Made by a program: the position numbers and the translations under genes. The notes under the pieces were generated by a model, which made no database searches, was not told the DNA's origin, and saw nothing but the letters and a program-made list of their open reading frames with translations. 64,000 nt of DNA, from assembly GCF_001295795.1 (NCBI RefSeq), contig NZ_LJHY01000023.1:62001-126000 (forward strand). The letters are read 5' to 3'. Below, in pieces: positions 62,510 through 64,000 of this stretch. Position 1 is the stretch's first letter; each line of letters opens with the position of its first letter. The DNA comes from Novosphingobium sp. AAP83. GTDB lineage: Bacteria; Pseudomonadota; Alphaproteobacteria; Sphingomonadales; Sphingomonadaceae.

Positions 62510-64000
62510 TCACAACCGCGCCGTCACCGCCTTTGTCTCAAGGTACGCGTCCAGCCCCTCTTGCCCGAATTCGCGGCCCCAGCCTGATTGGCCATAGCCG
62601 CCGAACGGGATGTTGGTCCCCACCGCGCCGTGGCAATTGATCGAAACGTGGCCTGAGCGGATGCGTTTGGCCATGCGGTGCGCGGTCGAAAGATCGCGCG
62701 TCCACACACTGCCCGACAGGCCAAAGGGCGTATCGTTGGCAAGGGCGGCGATCGCGTCCAGATCATCGGTTTCGATCCTCTGCACCGCCATCACCGGACC
62801 GAAAATCTCCTCGCGCATCAGCGGCATGGCATTGTCACAGCCGGTGAAGATGGTGGGCTTCACGAAATTGCCCGCACGATCCAGCCGCTCACCGCCTGCC
62901 ACCAGCGTTGCCCCATCGGCCTTGGCGCGCTCAATATAGCCCATCACTTTTTCGGTATGCGCCGCTGAGATCAAGGGGCCTTGCGTGGTCGCAAAGTCCA
63001 GCCCGTGGCCCAGCGTCATACTACAGGCAAAGGCGGCAAGGCCTTCCACCAATTCGTCATGAATGGCCGCATGCGCAAATATGCGTGTGCCCGCCATGCA
63101 GTTCTGCCCTTGCAGAAAGAACGTCGCCATCGCCACGCCGGGAATGGCGAGCGAAAGATCGGCATCGGGCATCACCACCACCGGACTTTTGCCGCCCAGT
63201 TCAAGGCTCACTTTTTTCAGGTTGCCCAGCGCCGCCTGTACGATCCGCCGCCCCGTCGCGGTCGATCCGGTAAACGAGATCTTGTCCACACCGGGATGCT
63301 CGGCCAGCGCCTGCCCCGCCTGCGCGCCAACGCCGTTGATAATATTGACCACACCCGCCGGAAGCCCCGCATCGAGCACGATCTGCCCCAGCGCCAGTGC
63401 CGAAAGCGGCGTCTCTTCCGATGGCTTGACCACCACCGTGCAACCCGCCGCCAACGCCGGTGCCAGCTTCAGGATCGCGGTGGAAAGCGGCACGTTCCAA
63501 GGCACGATCTGCCCCGCCACGCCAATTGGCTCGCGCAAGGTATACGTCAGCGCCTCGGTCTCTGCCGCGATGTGGCGCGGGGGCGCGATGGTCGTGCCCG
63601 CAATCCGCATCACTGCGCCCGCGTAGTAATCGACCATTTCGACGCAATTGGCGGTGGTCAACCCCGCGATGAAATGCGGCATGCCGTTGTCGATAATGTC
63701 GAGTTCGGTCAGCAGCGTGGCATGGGCATCCATCACCCGCGCCAATTTGTGCAGCATCGCGGTGCGGTCGGCCACGGTCATGCGCCCCCACGGCCCTTCA
63801 AACGCCGCGCGCGCTGCTTTCACCGCGCGGTCCACTTCTGCCGCGCCGCCGGTGTGGAACTGCGCCAATACCAGCCCCGTGGCCGGATCGCGCGTTTCCA
63901 TCTCGCCTGCTCCGTCCACCCATGCGCCATTGATCAACAGGCGGTGCGGCCGCGCCAGAAACGCCGCCGTTTCAGGCGCAATCGCGTGTCCATCAAAGGG
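62510..64000 (-). CDS. Aldehyde dehydrogenase, 5' end beyond the window
   Basis: At least 496 codons are open to the right edge with no stop; the start lies outside. The internal TTG at 63937 is not a real start because in-frame sequence upstream (PFDGHAIAPETAAFLARPHR) looks coding. The ALDH signatures are FLQGQNCMAGTRI with the catalytic Cys, LELGGKSPVV, and KISFTGSTATGR. It is related to the ALDH at 53932-55437. It is convergent with IclR and may finish the alcohol-to-acid route. Confidence 0.9.
   Translation of the reverse strand, partial: PFDGHAIAPETAAFLARPHRLLINGAWVDGAGEMETRDPATGLVLAQFHTGGAAEVDRAVKAARAAFEGPWGRMTVADRTAMLHKLARVMDAHATLLTELDIIDNGMPHFIAGLTTANCVEMVDYYAGAVMRIAGTTIAPPRHIAAETEALTYTLREPIGVAGQIVPWNVPLSTAILKLAPALAAGCTVVVKPSEETPLSALALGQIVLDAGLPAGVVNIINGVGAQAGQALAEHPGVDKISFTGSTATGRRIVQAALGNLKKVSLELGGKSPVVVMPDADLSLAIPGVAMATFFLQGQNCMAGTRIFAHAAIHDELVEGLAAFACSMTLGHGLDFATTQGPLISAAHTEKVMGYIERAKADGATLVAGGERLDRAGNFVKPTIFTGCDNAMPLMREEIFGPVMAVQRIETDDLDAIAALANDTPFGLSGSVWTRDLSTAHRMAKRIRSGHVSINCHGAVGTNIPFGGYGQSGWGREFGQEGLDAYLETKAVTARL

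Noticed and set aside
1..64000. tRNA, rRNA, CRISPR arrays, phage or transposase genes
   Set aside because: None was recognised on reading; all intergenic gaps are under 300 bases and show no cloverleaf-like or spaced-repeat pattern.

Overview
The window looks like a chromosomal (or large-replicon) segment of a high-GC alphaproteobacterium, most likely a sphingomonad such as Novosphingobium. This is inferred from base composition, codon choice and the mix of catabolic families, not from a marker gene. I see no rRNA, tRNA, insertion sequence, phage gene, CRISPR array or replication gene. Almost the whole window is one catabolic 'supercluster' with many paralogous modules.

Layout. 2-2042: tandem PuuE-like polysaccharide deacetylases (the first cut by the window edge) and a zinc-free MDR oxidoreductase. 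2099-16711: repeated modules, each drawn from flavin-dependent (luciferase-like) monooxygenases, small cupins, MFS transporters, alpha/beta hydrolases and LysR regulators, plus a PhyH-type dioxygenase. 16937-20340: an M24 peptidase-fold hydrolase, a GntR/UTRA regulator and an MFS transporter. 20464-25921: a tandem double-domain alpha/beta hydrolase, an MFS transporter, an FAD oxidase and a bicupin. 25987-31693 (minus): HapK-like protein, SDR, MmgE/PrpD, then VOC protein, alpha/beta hydrolase, CopD-like membrane protein and a DUF3108-like protein. 31797-42597 (plus): a methyltransferase with a small partner, flavoprotein dehydrogenase, FAD oxidase, MDR reductase, LeuC/LeuD-like hydratase, HMG-CoA-lyase-type lyase, CaiB CoA-transferase and a Tat-exported DUF1838-like protein. 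42738-45071 (minus): a second membrane protein, a small partner beside a broken methyltransferase, and an exported hydrolase. 45213-47231: periplasmic quinoprotein with a C-terminal haem c. 47249-53697 (minus): a tightly overlapping operon of DUF1330, esterase, SUMF1, IorB, IorA, small partner and methyltransferase. 53932-64000: aldehyde dehydrogenases flanking hydantoinase A/B, an isocitrate-lyase/PEP-mutase-type lyase, a Zn alcohol dehydrogenase and an IclR regulator.

How it may work together (inference). The oxygenases, Mo hydroxylase, hydantoinase A/B and PuuE-like deacetylases would suit stepwise oxidation and ring opening of a complex, possibly N-heterocyclic, natural product. The LeuCD, CaiB and HMG-CoA-lyase-type enzymes form a compact route from a (methyl)maleate-type diacid to acetyl-CoA plus a keto acid, and the ICL-type lyase suits a dimethylmalate- or methylisocitrate-like intermediate. 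The substrate is not identifiable from sequence alone.

The most interesting signal is a three-times-repeated gene pair: an unusual SAM methyltransferase with a conserved pre-domain, coupled to a ~110-120 aa partner that I do not recognise. Second is a set of alpha/beta hydrolases whose nucleophile serine is replaced by histidine.
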